Below, in pieces: positions 8,296-17,815 of a DNA stretch of 64,000 nucleotides. The notes beneath the pieces were generated by a model, which was not told the DNA's origin, did not search any database, and saw only the letters and a program-made list of their open reading frames with translations. How positions within the stretch are numbered: the stretch's first letter is position 1; each line of letters opens with the position of its first letter. Source of the DNA: Clostridium sp. (GTDB taxonomy: Bacteria; Bacillota; Clostridia; Clostridiales; Clostridiaceae); NCBI RefSeq assembly GCF_026168755.1, contig NZ_JAPFDR010000001.1:1-64000 (forward strand), read 5' to 3'. The position numbers and the translations under genes are program-made.

Positions 8296-9090
8296 ATGAA
8301 ACTTTTAACTTTAAATTGTCATTCGTGGCAAGAAGAAAATCAAGTCGAAAAAATTAAATATTTAGCAAGTGTTATTAAAGAGAAGCAGTATGATGTAGTT
8401 ACACTTCAAGAGGTAAGTCAAAGTATTGATTCCAACTCTGTTAATTCAATAATTAAAGAAGATAACTTTGCTATGTTATTGATTAAAGAATTAAATAAAC
8501 TTGATGAGTATAAATATAACTTTATATGGGATTATTCGCATATAGGATATGATATATATGAAGAAGGTCTAGCAATACTTACAAAGCATGAAATTAAAGA
8601 TTCTAAATCTTTCTATATTTCACAAAGCAATGATAAAAGTAATTATAGAACTAGAAATATAGTTAGTATAACAATTGAGAGGAATGATGAACTAATTGAT
8701 TTTTATAGTTGTCATACAGGTTGGTGGAATGATGATATAGAACCTTTTAAATATCAAGCAGATAAATTATTAGAGAATATATCTAATGAAAGATTATCAT
8801 TCATTATGGGGGATTTTAATAACAATGCATTGATAAGAAATGAAGGATATGATTATTTAATAAGTAAGGGATTAATAGACACTTATTGTAATGCTAATAT
8901 AAAAGATTCGGGAATTACTGTTAAGGGAGAAATTGCAGGCTGGGAAGCACAACATCAAGATAAAAGATTAGATTTAATATTAACTAATAAAGATATAAAA
9001 ATAGAAAAATCTAATGTGATATTTAATAATATAAATAAACAGATAATTTCTGATCATTATGGTGTAGAGGTTTTTATAGAAGCAAAATAA
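8296..9090 (+). CDS. Endonuclease/exonuclease/phosphatase (DNase I-fold) family protein
   Basis: 264 residues with the EEP fold signatures in order: LNCHSW near the N-terminus, TLQEVS with the metal-binding Glu, SCHTGWW, the GDFNN motif near residue 175, RLDLIL and the C-terminal SDHYGV with the catalytic His. No signal peptide, so cytoplasmic. It starts 12 bases after the PTS stop and ends at the operon terminator, so it is co-expressed with sugar uptake. Family members cleave phosphodiesters or phosphomonoesters; a role on a sugar phosphate is possible but not demonstrated. Confidence 0.8.
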   Translation: MKLLTLNCHSWQEENQVEKIKYLASVIKEKQYDVVTLQEVSQSIDSNSVNSIIKEDNFAMLLIKELNKLDEYKYNFIWDYSHIGYDIYEEGLAILTKHEIKDSKSFYISQSNDKSNYRTRNIVSITIERNDELIDFYSCHTGWWNDDIEPFKYQADKLLENISNERLSFIMGDFNNNALIRNEGYDYLISKGLIDTYCNANIKDSGITVKGEIAGWEAQHQDKRLDLILTNKDIKIEKSNVIFNNINKQIISDHYGVEVFIEAK

Positions 9091-9122
9091 AGGTTTTATT
9101 ATTAATAAAGTTATATAAAGAT

Positions 9123-9166
9123 AGAGAGTGTAAATATCAATTTAGATATTTACACTCTCTTATTTT
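9123..9166. terminator. Bidirectional terminator between the glucoside operon and the SASP gene
   Basis: Perfect 16-bp stem AGAGAGTGTAAATATC/GATATTTACACTCTCT with a six-base loop, followed by a T-rich tail on the plus strand. It serves the plus operon and, by symmetry, possibly the convergent SASP gene. Confidence 0.88.
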
Positions 9167-9193
9167 GTTGTATTAACTTATTTTTTAGTTAGC

Positions 9194-9376
9194 TTACTTT
9201 ATTCCTTGTTCGTATTGTTCAACCATTCTCTTAACCATTTCTCCACCAACGCTTCCGCATTGTTTAGAAGTTAAGTTTCCGTTGTAATCTGTAAAAGGAA
9301 CTCCCATTTCGCTTGCCACTTCATTTTTAAATTTTGATAATCCGTTTTTTGCTTCTGGTACTAACTTTTGAGCCAT
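9194..9376 (-). CDS. Small acid-soluble spore protein, alpha/beta type
   Basis: 60 residues. It protects DNA in the dormant spore by coating the helix and is degraded by the GPR protease at germination. The family pattern is clear: an N-terminal LVPEAKNGLSKFKNEVASEMG segment with an acidic GPR-cleavage-like region and the C-terminal GSVGGEMVKRMVEQYEQ helix. AAGGAGGG lies upstream of the start. Monocistronic. Its presence shows that the host makes endospores. Confidence 0.93.
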   Translation of the reverse strand: MAQKLVPEAKNGLSKFKNEVASEMGVPFTDYNGNLTSKQCGSVGGEMVKRMVEQYEQGIK

Positions 9377-9421
9377 AAAAGACCCTCCTTTAAATAAATT
9401 AATATTTATGTTTTTTGTAAG

Positions 9422-9428
9422 TAAAATG
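9422..9428 (-). promoter_or_regulatory. Possible sigma-G -10 element of the SASP gene
   Basis: On the minus strand CATTTTA fits the sigma-G -10 consensus CATNHTA and lies about 46 bases before the SASP start. The -35 (GYATR) is not convincing; ACATA is the nearest fit at a long spacing. Offered because SASP genes are normally sigma-G dependent. Confidence 0.3.
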
Positions 9429-9605
9429 TTTTTGCTTACACTAGTATTATGTGCAGAGTTAATTTATATAATCTATTAAAAACAAGGAAATAAAGTAAAA
9501 AAAGAATATTTTAAGTATCAAATGGAACTAAATTATATAAATAGTAATAACATAAAAATAATACATACTTAGATAATCATGTATATCTTAGTATGTATTA
9601 AGTAA

Positions 9606-10196
9606 TTAGTTTCTTTTCATTTTTAGCATTGTAACAACTATTGGTATTGTTATTAATGCTGAGACCATAGCTTCAGGTATACCGTTAGTTAATCCAACAG
9701 TAAGTAAAGTACCAGCTACTGCATCTCTTGAGATTTCTCTTGCTTGTGCATATTTATCAAGATATAAAAGGTAAGTTAATCCTAATACACCAATTGTATT
9801 GGTTAATGTAGCTAAAATTGATGCAATACCGGCACAAACACCAGTACTTTTAATTTTACTTTTAAGTAATTTAAATGAATAATATGCTACTATACCAATC
9901 AATATTCTTGGAATTAATGCAATTATTGGATTCCAAAATATAAAAGATGTTAACCCAGGAGCTGTAATATTTTGATACATTGAAAATAATCCAAAAATTA
10001 ACCCAACAGCTATACCTACAACAGGGCCTTCTAATATAGCACCTATAATTACAGGGATGTGCATTATAGTAAGGCTGAAGATAGGTAAACGTATTAGTCC
10101 TAAACCACTTATACCAAGAAAAATAGAGATTCCACCAAGTGCACCTATGAGAACGAGTCTTCTAGTTTTAGACCTAGAATTAGTATTTCTTTTCAT
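9606..10196 (-). CDS. ECF transporter S component family membrane protein
   Basis: 196 residues from the ATG at 10196, preceded by AAGGAG; a longer frame to 10277 lacks a ribosome binding site. About five or six hydrophobic helices follow a basic N-terminus. The stretch MHIPVIIGAILEGPVVG is like the substrate-binding S components of energy-coupling factor vitamin transporters (pantothenate/folate group). The shared EcfA/A'/T module is not in this window. Substrate is not evident, and no riboswitch is visible upstream to suggest one. Confidence 0.72.
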   Translation of the reverse strand: MKRNTNSRSKTRRLVLIGALGGISIFLGISGLGLIRLPIFSLTIMHIPVIIGAILEGPVVGIAVGLIFGLFSMYQNITAPGLTSFIFWNPIIALIPRILIGIVAYYSFKLLKSKIKSTGVCAGIASILATLTNTIGVLGLTYLLYLDKYAQAREISRDAVAGTLLTVGLTNGIPEAMVSALITIPIVVTMLKMKRN

Positions 10197-10417
10197 TAGT
10201 ATTACTCCTTGTATTCTATAAAATTTGTTAAAATAATGTTCAAATTTTAATTTAATATAAAAATATAAATTTTTCAATGAAAAACAAATTATTTGTATAA
10301 ATAAAGATTTTGATTATATTTATTTTAAAAATAGAAATAGCTAAAAAAATGTTGAATAGTAAGAAATAAATGATATATTATGAGTAGAGTATATTATTTT
10401 ATGTAAGGAGTAAAAAA

Positions 10418-10756
10418 ATGAATTTATTTACAATTGAAAATTTAATTTTTAATAAAGAGGATTTTTTAGATGATATAAATGAATTTGAGGATTTATTACC
10501 TATAATAGAGGAATTACAAAATGAATTAACATATGAAGAAATTGAATGTGTTGGTGAAAATGATTGTTGTGGAAAAAGTAATAAAAATTATATAGTTGAA
10601 ATTCAAGGTTTTTTAAATCAAGATGATGAGTTTATTACTAAAAAAGAAATTGAGGAAAATCCATCTTTAGCAAATGGGAAAATAATGGATTTATTTGTTA
10701 TTAGATTATATAAATGTGTGTCTTGTGGTAAATGGATTATAGATATTTTGGAGTAA
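10418..10756 (+). CDS. Hypothetical protein with C-terminal CxxC
   Basis: 112 acidic residues that I do not recognise with confidence. The N-terminal half is Asp/Glu-rich and probably helical (NEFEDLLPIIEELQNE). There is a mid-protein Cys pair (NDCCGK) and a C-terminal CVSCGKW, so a bound metal is possible. AAGGAG precedes ATG 10418. The TcaA-like gene begins seven bases after the stop, so the two are probably co-transcribed. Confidence 0.65.
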   Translation: MNLFTIENLIFNKEDFLDDINEFEDLLPIIEELQNELTYEEIECVGENDCCGKSNKNYIVEIQGFLNQDDEFITKKEIEENPSLANGKIMDLFVIRLYKCVSCGKWIIDILE

Positions 10757-10762
10757 TAATTT

Positions 10763-12025
10763 ATGAGAAATCTTAAAGAAATAACAAAAGAGGGTTTTAA
10801 AAATCTTAATTCTAATTTTTTTAGTTTTATAAAAGATATTAAAAATATTAGGGAGATAGGGATTAAAGTAATATGGGAAAGAAATAAATCTAAAATAATT
10901 ATAATATTTGTATCTATACTTGCAATTTTTATATTTTTAATAAGTAACCTTAGTTTATCTAAGGAAGAAGTTTTAAGTGAATTTGAATCAGCTTTAATTA
11001 ATGGGAATTCTTCTACGTTAACTAATTATGTAAGGGTAGAAGATGAAAAGGTATCTTCTAAAGAGTTACAACCTTTAATTGATGTGTATGATAAAGATGA
11101 GATAAGGGTTAAGAAAATAGTCAATGATCTTAGAAAAAACGGAAAAAGTGGCAACTTTATATTGGGAAGCAGAAAGGGCTTTTTAAAGGAAAAATATTAT
11201 ATTGATATTAATACTATTACTGTTAATTTTATTACAAATATAGCTGGTGCTGATATAGAGTTTTCAAATAAAAGGTTTAATTTAGTTAATAAAGCTGAGT
11301 TTGATGTAATTCCAGGTACATATAAAGTTTTATATACATATAAGACTGAGTATGGTGATATAAGTGATAGTAAAATTCTAAATTTAATGGAAGATGAAAC
11401 TGTTGAAATAGATATTGATGGAAATTATATTACATTGTATTCAAATTTTGATGATGCAAAAGTATTTATTAATGATATTGATACTGAATTAGAGGCTAAG
11501 GACTTTAAAAATTATGGTCCTTTTCCGAAAGATAAGGATATTAAAATATATCTTGAGAGAGAGTTTCCGTGGGGAACAATCCGTAGTGAAGAGTTATTAA
11601 TAAGTAATGAACAATATATTAAGCTTGATATAAATATGGTAAATGATGAATTAAATAATATGATTGATGACATAGCAAATAAATTTTATCTTAGTTCATT
11701 TGAGGCATTAAATAGTAAAGATAAAAGTCTTATTTTAGGTGCTACAGAAGAGGTAAAGGAAATGGCTTATAACTATATTAATGAAAAGACACTTTTACTA
11801 AGTAATAATTATGAAATAACTGATTTAAATGTTGAAATTGAGAAAAGTGATTTTAAATATGAAGATAATATATATAAAGCTAGTTTGGTAACGAGGATTG
11901 ATTATAGTGTATATAAAAAAATGTTGCCATTTGTTAAAAATTCTAATGAAAAATCTTTTATTCTAAATTTAGAGTATGAAAATGGAGATTTTATAATTAA
12001 AGGAATTCAGAAAATAGATATATAA
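10763..12025 (+). CDS. TcaA/YvbJ-like membrane-anchored protein lacking the zinc ribbon
   Basis: 420 residues. An N-terminal cytoplasmic stretch of about 45 residues is followed by one transmembrane helix (IIIIFVSILAIFIFLI) and a long extracellular part. The segment just after the helix (LSKEEVLSEFESALINGN) resembles the second domain of TcaA/YvbJ proteins, which in Staphylococcus affect glycopeptide resistance. The usual N-terminal zinc-ribbon cysteines are absent. It lies between a Cys-containing hypothetical protein and a secreted M23 peptidase, which fits a cell-envelope role. Assignment is by pattern only. Confidence 0.6.
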   Translation: MRNLKEITKEGFKNLNSNFFSFIKDIKNIREIGIKVIWERNKSKIIIIFVSILAIFIFLISNLSLSKEEVLSEFESALINGNSSTLTNYVRVEDEKVSSKELQPLIDVYDKDEIRVKKIVNDLRKNGKSGNFILGSRKGFLKEKYYIDINTITVNFITNIAGADIEFSNKRFNLVNKAEFDVIPGTYKVLYTYKTEYGDISDSKILNLMEDETVEIDIDGNYITLYSNFDDAKVFINDIDTELEAKDFKNYGPFPKDKDIKIYLEREFPWGTIRSEELLISNEQYIKLDINMVNDELNNMIDDIANKFYLSSFEALNSKDKSLILGATEEVKEMAYNYINEKTLLLSNNYEITDLNVEIEKSDFKYEDNIYKASLVTRIDYSVYKKMLPFVKNSNEKSFILNLEYENGDFIIKGIQKIDI

Positions 12026-12060
12026 AGATCAATAACTAATGATAAAATATGGGGGATAAA

Positions 12061-13347
12061 ATGAATAATAGAAAAAAGATTATATATACATTACTTATCT
12101 GCATATTAGTAAATAATGCTTATGCTTTTGCAGAAAAAAAGGATTCTATAAAAGAAGAAATAGAAAGTAATAAAAATAAAATTGAAAGTCTTCAAGATGA
12201 AAAAGAAAATTTAAATAATCAGATTGAAGAGGAAAAAAATCAACTAACGGGAGTTGAAGCTGATATAGAGGAAAAAGAAAATGAACTTTATGAGCTTCAA
12301 AAAGAGATTAGTGAATATCAAAAGCAAATAGATGAGATACAATCAGATATAAATGATTTAAATTATGCAATTAACGAAAGTAAAAATCAAGTTGAAGTAA
12401 AGAAAAAGTATATTGAAGAATTAAAAGAGGAACAAGAAAAAATCCAAGAGTTGTTAAATAATAGAATAAGAAGTGTCTATAAACTTGATTTAACAAAGCA
12501 ATATATTTACATGATTCTTAAGAGTAAAAATATATTGGAGCTTTTTCAGAATTTATCAAGTATTTCTAGAATAATCACTTTTGATAAAGGATTAATAGAT
12601 AAATCTATACAAACTCAAGAAAGTATAGCTGTTGAAATTAGTGAAATAAATTTAAAGATAAAAGAACAAGAGGAAAAACAAATTGCTATAAAGGAAAAAC
12701 AAGAAGAAATAGTTAGTGCAAAAAATAGTGTTATGGCTATACAAAACAAAGAAGAAGAAAAAAGAAAAGAACTTTTAGCACTTCAAAATGAGAAATTAAA
12801 TAGTATTGCATCTTTAGAAAATAGTAGTAATTCTATAAATGATGAAATACAAGAGTTAGAATCACATAATAGTGAGTTAGAAGCTGAGTTGGATAGAATA
12901 ATTAATAGTGTTGCAGGAAATACAGGAAATAGTAATAATATAGAAAGTTTACCGAGTGAAAGTGGATTCCTACGACCAGTTCCAGGAAGAATAACTAGTT
13001 ATTATGGATATAGAGTTAATCCTGTTACAGGTGAGTATAAATTACATAAGGGAATAGATTATGCAGGGAATTATGGTGATCCAATTAAGGCTTCAAAAAG
13101 TGGAGTGGTTGAATATTCAGGATGGATAAGTGGATATGGTAATACTATAATTTTAGGACATGGAAATGGAGTTCAGACATTATATCCTCATGCTCAGACT
13201 TTGAATGTTTCATATGGTGACACTGTATCACAAGGAGATGTAATTGCAACTGTAGGTTCAACAGGAAATAGTACAGGCCCTCATTTACACTTTGAAATAA
13301 GAATTAATGGAGAGGCTGTAGATCCTTTAAATTATATACCTTATTAG
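12061..13347 (+). CDS. Secreted murein endopeptidase/hydrolase activator, coiled coil plus M23 (LytM) domain
   Basis: 428 residues from ATG 12061, chosen over ATG 12049 because GGGGGA at 12051-12056 serves it. A signal peptide with core IIYTLLICILV ends near AYAFA. A long coiled coil of roughly residues 30-275 follows, then a short Ser/Asn linker and a C-terminal M23 domain. The zinc motifs HKGID and HLHFE are intact, while the usual YAHL is YPHA. The architecture is that of EnvC/CwlO-type division or elongation peptidases, so it probably acts outside the membrane on peptidoglycan cross-links. Confidence 0.85.
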   Translation: MNNRKKIIYTLLICILVNNAYAFAEKKDSIKEEIESNKNKIESLQDEKENLNNQIEEEKNQLTGVEADIEEKENELYELQKEISEYQKQIDEIQSDINDLNYAINESKNQVEVKKKYIEELKEEQEKIQELLNNRIRSVYKLDLTKQYIYMILKSKNILELFQNLSSISRIITFDKGLIDKSIQTQESIAVEISEINLKIKEQEEKQIAIKEKQEEIVSAKNSVMAIQNKEEEKRKELLALQNEKLNSIASLENSSNSINDEIQELESHNSELEAELDRIINSVAGNTGNSNNIESLPSESGFLRPVPGRITSYYGYRVNPVTGEYKLHKGIDYAGNYGDPIKASKSGVVEYSGWISGYGNTIILGHGNGVQTLYPHAQTLNVSYGDTVSQGDVIATVGSTGNSTGPHLHFEIRINGEAVDPLNYIPY

Positions 13348-13357
13348 AGCTTAACAA

Positions 13358-13405
13358 TTATTATACAAAAAAGGTTATGTGAAAGCATAGCCTTTTGTAT
13401 AATAA
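13358..13405 (+). terminator. Hairpin after the M23 gene, probable terminator
   Basis: ATTATACAAAAAAGGTTATG pairs with CATAGCCTTTTGTATAAT with a two-base bulge around a short loop. No strong T tract follows, so termination efficiency is uncertain. Confidence 0.45.
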
Positions 13406-13454
13406 AGTTTAAGTAAGACAATAATATTGAATAAAGTTTAAGTTATATTTTTTA

Positions 13455-13609
13455 TAAATAAAAAAACCTGTGCATAGCACAGGTTTAAGGGATTACAATC
13501 ACTTAAGAAAGGGAATAAGTGATTGTGTGGGGTTTTATTAAAACTCCATAATTATATTTAATTATAGAGCGGTATGGGCTGTTTAAGAGTATTTATAAAT
13601 TAAATACTA
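13455..13609 (-). ncRNA. Candidate small structured RNA (~150 nt) on the minus strand
   Basis: A gene-free block with its own minus-strand signals. The promoter is -35 TTGATT (13639-13644 complement), 16 bases, -10 TATAAT (13617-13622 complement). At the far end AAACCTGTGC/GCACAGGTTT (13464-13486) is followed on that strand by seven or more T, a textbook terminator. Between them are AGTATTTA/TAAATACT, GGAGTTTT/AAAACCCC and the 11-bp stem ACAATCACTTA/TAAGTGATTGT. No open reading frame fits. It matches no RNA family I recognise. Confidence 0.45.
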
Positions 13610-13750
13610 TATTAATATTATACAATAGTATTTAATAAAATCAAATATTTTTTACAAAAAAAAGTTGAAAAAATTTTTTTTATGTATAAATTTAGAAGAA
13701 AGGTTATATATAATTATGTTAGTATATGGATAAAAAAGGAGGGAAATAAA

Positions 13751-13945
13751 ATGTTTTATAAAGAAGATATTCTTAAGGATAAGCCAGATTATGAGGCATA
13801 TAGTGAAAATGAAGCTAAATTAACTATAGAAGAAATGAGAGATTTAGGGATGTTAAGGTGTGGAGGTTGTTGTAGCACTAAGGGTAATAGCAACAAGAAG
13901 TGTAGTGGATGTAATAAGTCAAAAAAATGCTGTAAATCAAGATAA
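13751..13945 (+). CDS. Small Cys/Lys-rich hypothetical protein
   Basis: 64 residues from ATG 13751, which AAAGGAGGG precedes; an upstream in-frame ATG at 13682 has no such site. The N-terminal half is acidic and helical (LTIEEMRDLGML). The C-terminal half is a cluster of eight cysteines in CGGCCS, CSGC and CC spacings among lysines. It could bind metal or be cross-linked in a spore layer; nothing in the sequence decides. It stands alone in front of the trigger factor gene. Confidence 0.65.
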   Translation: MFYKEDILKDKPDYEAYSENEAKLTIEEMRDLGMLRCGGCCSTKGNSNKKCSGCNKSKKCCKSR

Positions 13946-14094
13946 TAGATTGTCGAATAATAAGGTAGAAAAGAATGGAAAAATAACAAAGTTATAAATG
14001 ATAAAAATGAAAAAAAAGTAAATAAATGTTTATTAGTTAATTATTATGTGTTAATATTATAAAAGATAAAATTTTAATACTTAAAATTAAGTGA

Positions 14095-14196
14095 ATATAC
14101 CACATTAAGTTATCTAAAAATCAAGATAATAGCTTAAAGGTTGAAATTGATGGAAATATTATGTATAGTACTAATGAAGAGCAAATTATTAAGTAA
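14095..14196 (+). pseudogene. Possible coding remnant upstream of tig
   Basis: About 33 codons are open after a TGA, with natural-looking codon use (NSLKVEIDGNIMYSTNEEQ), ending at TAA 14194-14196. There is no start codon near the beginning and no ribosome binding site. It may be the tail of a decayed gene, or chance. No family recognised. The rest of 13946-14293 holds only the tig promoter. Confidence 0.2.
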
Positions 14197-14212
14197 TTTT
14201 GTGAACAAACAT

Positions 14213-14242
14213 TTGTAAAAAATAGCTTAAATGTGTTATAAT
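14213..14242 (+). promoter_or_regulatory. Sigma-A promoter of tig
   Basis: -35 TTGTAA (14213-14218), an 18-base spacer ending in TGT (extended -10), and -10 TATAAT (14237-14242), about 50 bases upstream of the trigger factor start. Confidence 0.75.
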
Positions 14243-14293
14243 AAGCTAGTTGTATTAATCAAACAAGAGATACTTTTTTAGGAGGAATATACA

Positions 14294-15577
14294 ATGGAAG
14301 CTAAAATGGAAAAAATCGATGTAAATATCGTTAAGTTTGAAGTAAAGGTTGAAGCTGAAAAATTTGATGCAGCTTTAGCAAGAGCGTATAAGAAAAATGT
14401 TAAGAATTTCAATGTTCCAGGATTCAGAAAAGGAAAAGTTCCTATGAATGTTGTTAAAAAATATTATGGAATAGAAGTTCTTTTAGAGGATGCTGTTAAC
14501 TTTGCAATAGAAGGATCATACAGTGAAGTATTAAAAGAAAACAATATAGTACCAGTAGACTATCCAAAGATAGATGTAGTTGAAGTTGGAGAAGGCAAAG
14601 ATTTTGTTTATACTGCAGAAGTTACTGTGTATCCAGAAGTTGAATTAGGTGACTACAAAGGATTATCAATAGAAAAGAAAACATATGAAGTGACTGAAGA
14701 AGAAGTTTCAAAGAAGCTTAAAGAAATGCAAGAAAAGAATGCTAGAGTTGAAACTAAAGCAGAAGGAACAGTTGAAAATGGAAATATAGCTGTTATTGAT
14801 TTCAAAGGATATGTTGATGGAGAAGCATTCCAAGGGGGAGAAGGAAAAGACTACTCTTTAGAAATTGGATCAAAGACTTTCATTGATACATTTGAAGAAC
14901 AATTAGTTGGAGCTAAAGTAAATGATACAGTAGAAGTTAATGTTACTTTCCCAGAAAACTATGGAAAAGAAGAGTTAAATGGAAAACCAGCTAAATTTGA
15001 AGTTACTATAAAGGAAATAAAGGTTAAAGAATTACCAGAATTAGATGATGAATTTGCTAAAGAAACATCTGAATTTGATACTATAGCTGATTTAAAAGCT
15101 GATGTAACTAAAAAGTTAGAAGAAGCTAACACTGAAAGATCAGAAAGAGAATTTGAAGAAGCTGTTATTACTGCTGTAGCTGGAAATGCAAAAGTTGAAA
15201 TTCCAGAAGTTATGGTAGAAAAAGAAGTAGATAAAATGGTCCAAAATTTACAACAAAGATTACAATATCAAGGTTTAACTTTAGAACAATACTTCCAATT
15301 CACAGGAACTGATGAAGAAAAGATGAGAGAATACATGAGAGCTAATGCTCAAACTAAGGTAAAAGTAGATTTAGTTTTAGAAGCTATAGAAAAAGCTGAA
15401 AATATTGAAGCTACTGAAGAAGAAATAAGAGAAAAAGCTGTAGAAGTTGCTAAGATGTACTCTGCATCTGAAGATGAAAAAATGGTTGATTTATTAATGC
15501 AAAGCCAACAAGCTGCATTAAGAGCTGACGTTATTACAAATAAAACAATAAAATTATTAATTGAAAATAATAAATAG
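14294..15577 (+). CDS. tig: Trigger factor (ribosome-associated chaperone and peptidyl-prolyl isomerase)
   Basis: 427 residues, standard length. The N-terminal ribosome-binding domain contains the signature [16 protein letters not shown] near residues 46-60. A central FKBP-type isomerase domain (about 150-240, [16 protein letters not shown]) and a C-terminal helical chaperone domain follow. AGGAGG is eight bases before ATG 14294. It binds nascent chains at the tunnel exit. It is followed by clpP and clpX, the common tig-clpP-clpX order linking folding and degradation. Confidence 0.96.
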   Translation: MEAKMEKIDVNIVKFEVKVEAEKFDAALARAYKKNVKNFNVPGFRKGKVPMNVVKKYYGIEVLLEDAVNFAIEGSYSEVLKENNIVPVDYPKIDVVEVGEGKDFVYTAEVTVYPEVELGDYKGLSIEKKTYEVTEEEVSKKLKEMQEKNARVETKAEGTVENGNIAVIDFKGYVDGEAFQGGEGKDYSLEIGSKTFIDTFEEQLVGAKVNDTVEVNVTFPENYGKEELNGKPAKFEVTIKEIKVKELPELDDEFAKETSEFDTIADLKADVTKKLEEANTERSEREFEEAVITAVAGNAKVEIPEVMVEKEVDKMVQNLQQRLQYQGLTLEQYFQFTGTDEEKMREYMRANAQTKVKVDLVLEAIEKAENIEATEEEIREKAVEVAKMYSASEDEKMVDLLMQSQQAALRADVITNKTIKLLIENNK

Positions 15578-15584
15578 TCTTATA

Positions 15585-15625
15585 TTAATTGCCAGGAGAA
15601 ATTCTGGCAATTATTAAAATATTTC
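15585..15625 (+). terminator. Probable terminator after tig
   Basis: TTAATTGCCAG pairs with CTGGCAATTA around a seven-base loop, followed by an interrupted T-rich stretch. Some read-through into clpP is likely. Confidence 0.55.
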
Positions 15626-15734
15626 TTTAACAAAATAAAGTAAAATTTATATAATTTTAATATAATTACTTTTGATTAGTTGGATATATTATAAAGTAAG
15701 AAGGGTTTTAAAGAGAAAAGGAGGGAATGCAAAA

Positions 15735-16331
15735 ATGAGCAATTATATTCCATATGTTGTAGAACAAACAGGGAGAGGAGAAAGGTCTTACGATATATTT
15801 TCAAGACTTTTAAAAGACAGAATTATAATGCTTAGTGGTGAAGTTAATGATGTTACTGCTAATTTAGTAGTAGCTCAATTATTATTTTTAGAAAGTGAAG
15901 ATCCTGATAAAGATATTTATCTTTACATAAATAGTCCAGGTGGTTCAATTACTTCAGGAATGGCTATTTATGACACTATGCAATATATAAAATGCGATGT
16001 AAGTACAATTTGTATTGGTATGGCAGCTTCTATGGGAGCATTTTTACTATCAAGTGGAGCTCCAGGGAAGAGATTCGCACTTCCAAATAGTGAGATAATG
16101 ATTCACCAACCATTAGGGGGATTCCAAGGTCAGGCTACTGATATTGATATTCATGCTAGAAGAATCTTAAAGATAAAAGAAACTTTAACTAGAACAATGG
16201 CTGAATCTACTAATGGGAAAGTTGATTATGAAACTATGGTTCAAATGTGTGAAAGAGATAATTTCATGAGTGCAGATGAAGCGTTAAATATTGGATTAAT
16301 CGACGAAGTTATTGTTAAGAATAAAAAATAA
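15735..16331 (+). CDS. clpP: ATP-dependent Clp protease proteolytic subunit
   Basis: 198 residues from ATG 15735, with AAAGGAGGG nine bases upstream; a longer frame from 15672 has no ribosome binding site. Serine protease with the nucleophile in GMAASMGAF, the catalytic His in MIHQPLGG and the Asp in the C-terminal part. It forms the tetradecameric chamber fed by ClpX, whose gene follows 38 bases downstream. Confidence 0.96.
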   Translation: MSNYIPYVVEQTGRGERSYDIFSRLLKDRIIMLSGEVNDVTANLVVAQLLFLESEDPDKDIYLYINSPGGSITSGMAIYDTMQYIKCDVSTICIGMAASMGAFLLSSGAPGKRFALPNSEIMIHQPLGGFQGQATDIDIHARRILKIKETLTRTMAESTNGKVDYETMVQMCERDNFMSADEALNIGLIDEVIVKNKK

Positions 16332-16369
16332 TTAATTTTTGGCGGAATAAGCCAAAGTGAGGTGATGTT

Positions 16370-17665
16370 ATGGCTAAATTTGAGGATAAAAAGCAGTTAA
16401 AGTGTTCATTTTGTGGTAAAAACCAAGATCAAGTAAGAAGATTAATTGCCGGACCAGGCGTATATATATGTGATGAGTGTATAGATTTATGTTCTGACAT
16501 AATTCAAGATGAATTTGAAGATAATGTAGAATTAGATACTACAGCATTACCAAAGCCAACAGAAATTAAAGCATATTTAGATCAATATGTAATTGGGCAA
16601 GATAGAGCAAAAAAAGCATTATCAGTTGCTGTTTATAATCATTATAAAAGAGTTAAAGCTAATATGATAGATGATGATATAGAACTTCAAAAAAGTAATA
16701 TATTATTATTAGGGCCAACTGGATCAGGTAAGACATTATTAGCTCAAACATTAGCTAAGTTTTTAAACGTACCATTTGCAATAGCTGATGCAACAACTTT
16801 AACAGAAGCTGGATATGTAGGTGAAGATGTTGAAAATATTTTACTTAAACTAATCCAAAATGCTGATTACGATGTTGAAAAGGCAGAAAAAGGTATCATT
16901 TATATTGATGAGATTGATAAAATTGCTAGAAAGTCTGAGAATCCATCTATAACTAGAGATGTTTCTGGTGAAGGAGTTCAACAAGCATTATTAAAGATTT
17001 TAGAAGGAACAACGGCTTCAGTACCACCACAAGGTGGAAGAAAGCATCCGCATCAAGAGTTTATTCAAATTAATACTTCAAATATATTATTTATTTGTGG
17101 TGGAGCTTTTGATGGTATAGAGAAAATAATTCAAAAGAGAACAAGAGTAAGCACAATGGGATTTGGAGCTGAAATTCAATCTAAGGAAACTAAAGATGTT
17201 GGTGAAACTTTAAAAAATATTCTTCCAGAAGATTTATTAAAGTTTGGATTAATACCAGAGTTCGTAGGAAGATTACCTATGGTAGTTTCTTTAGAGTCTT
17301 TAGATCAAGATGCTTTAATTAATATTTTAAGTCAACCTAAAAATGCATTAGTTAAACAATATAATAAATTATTTGAAATTGATAATGTAGAATTAGAGTT
17401 TACTGATGATGCACTTAAAGCCATTGCAGATGAAGCTATTGCAAGAAAAACTGGGGCTAGGGGATTAAGAGCAATTGTTGAAGATATAATGATTGATATT
17501 ATGTTTGATGTTCCGTCAGATGAAAATATAAGCAAAGTAATTATTACAGAAGCGACAATTAAATCTAAACAGTTACCTGAATTAGTAAGATTAGGTGAAA
17601 ATGAAGTTAGACCAGTTTTAAAATCTAAAAAAACTAAAAAAAGAAAAGGTATGGAAACCGCATAA
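16370..17665 (+). CDS. clpX: ATP-dependent Clp protease ATP-binding subunit ClpX
   Basis: 431 residues. An N-terminal C4 zinc-binding domain ([14 protein letters not shown]) is followed by an AAA+ module with Walker A GPTGSGKT, Walker [11 protein letters not shown] and the ClpP-docking IGF-type loop region. It unfolds tagged substrates into ClpP. AGGTGATG precedes ATG 16370. The operon with clpP ends at a strong terminator two bases downstream. Confidence 0.96.
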   Translation: MAKFEDKKQLKCSFCGKNQDQVRRLIAGPGVYICDECIDLCSDIIQDEFEDNVELDTTALPKPTEIKAYLDQYVIGQDRAKKALSVAVYNHYKRVKANMIDDDIELQKSNILLLGPTGSGKTLLAQTLAKFLNVPFAIADATTLTEAGYVGEDVENILLKLIQNADYDVEKAEKGIIYIDEIDKIARKSENPSITRDVSGEGVQQALLKILEGTTASVPPQGGRKHPHQEFIQINTSNILFICGGAFDGIEKIIQKRTRVSTMGFGAEIQSKETKDVGETLKNILPEDLLKFGLIPEFVGRLPMVVSLESLDQDALINILSQPKNALVKQYNKLFEIDNVELEFTDDALKAIADEAIARKTGARGLRAIVEDIMIDIMFDVPSDENISKVIITEATIKSKQLPELVRLGENEVRPVLKSKKTKKRKGMETA

Positions 17666-17666
17666 T

Positions 17667-17697
17667 AAAACACCTCTAGATTTCTAGAGGTGTTTTT
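17667..17697 (+). terminator. Terminator after clpX
   Basis: AAACACCTCTAG pairs with CTAGAGGTGTTT around a short loop and runs into five T. Compact, GC-containing and directly after the stop codon. Confidence 0.9.
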
Positions 17698-17815
17698 ACT
17701 TTTATTATTATCAGTTCTGGAAAAATTATAATTAATTACTACTAATTATGGAATAATACAACTATTAAAGGTTAATAATACAAATAGAATGTATAAAAGT
17801 GGAGGGTATAACTTT

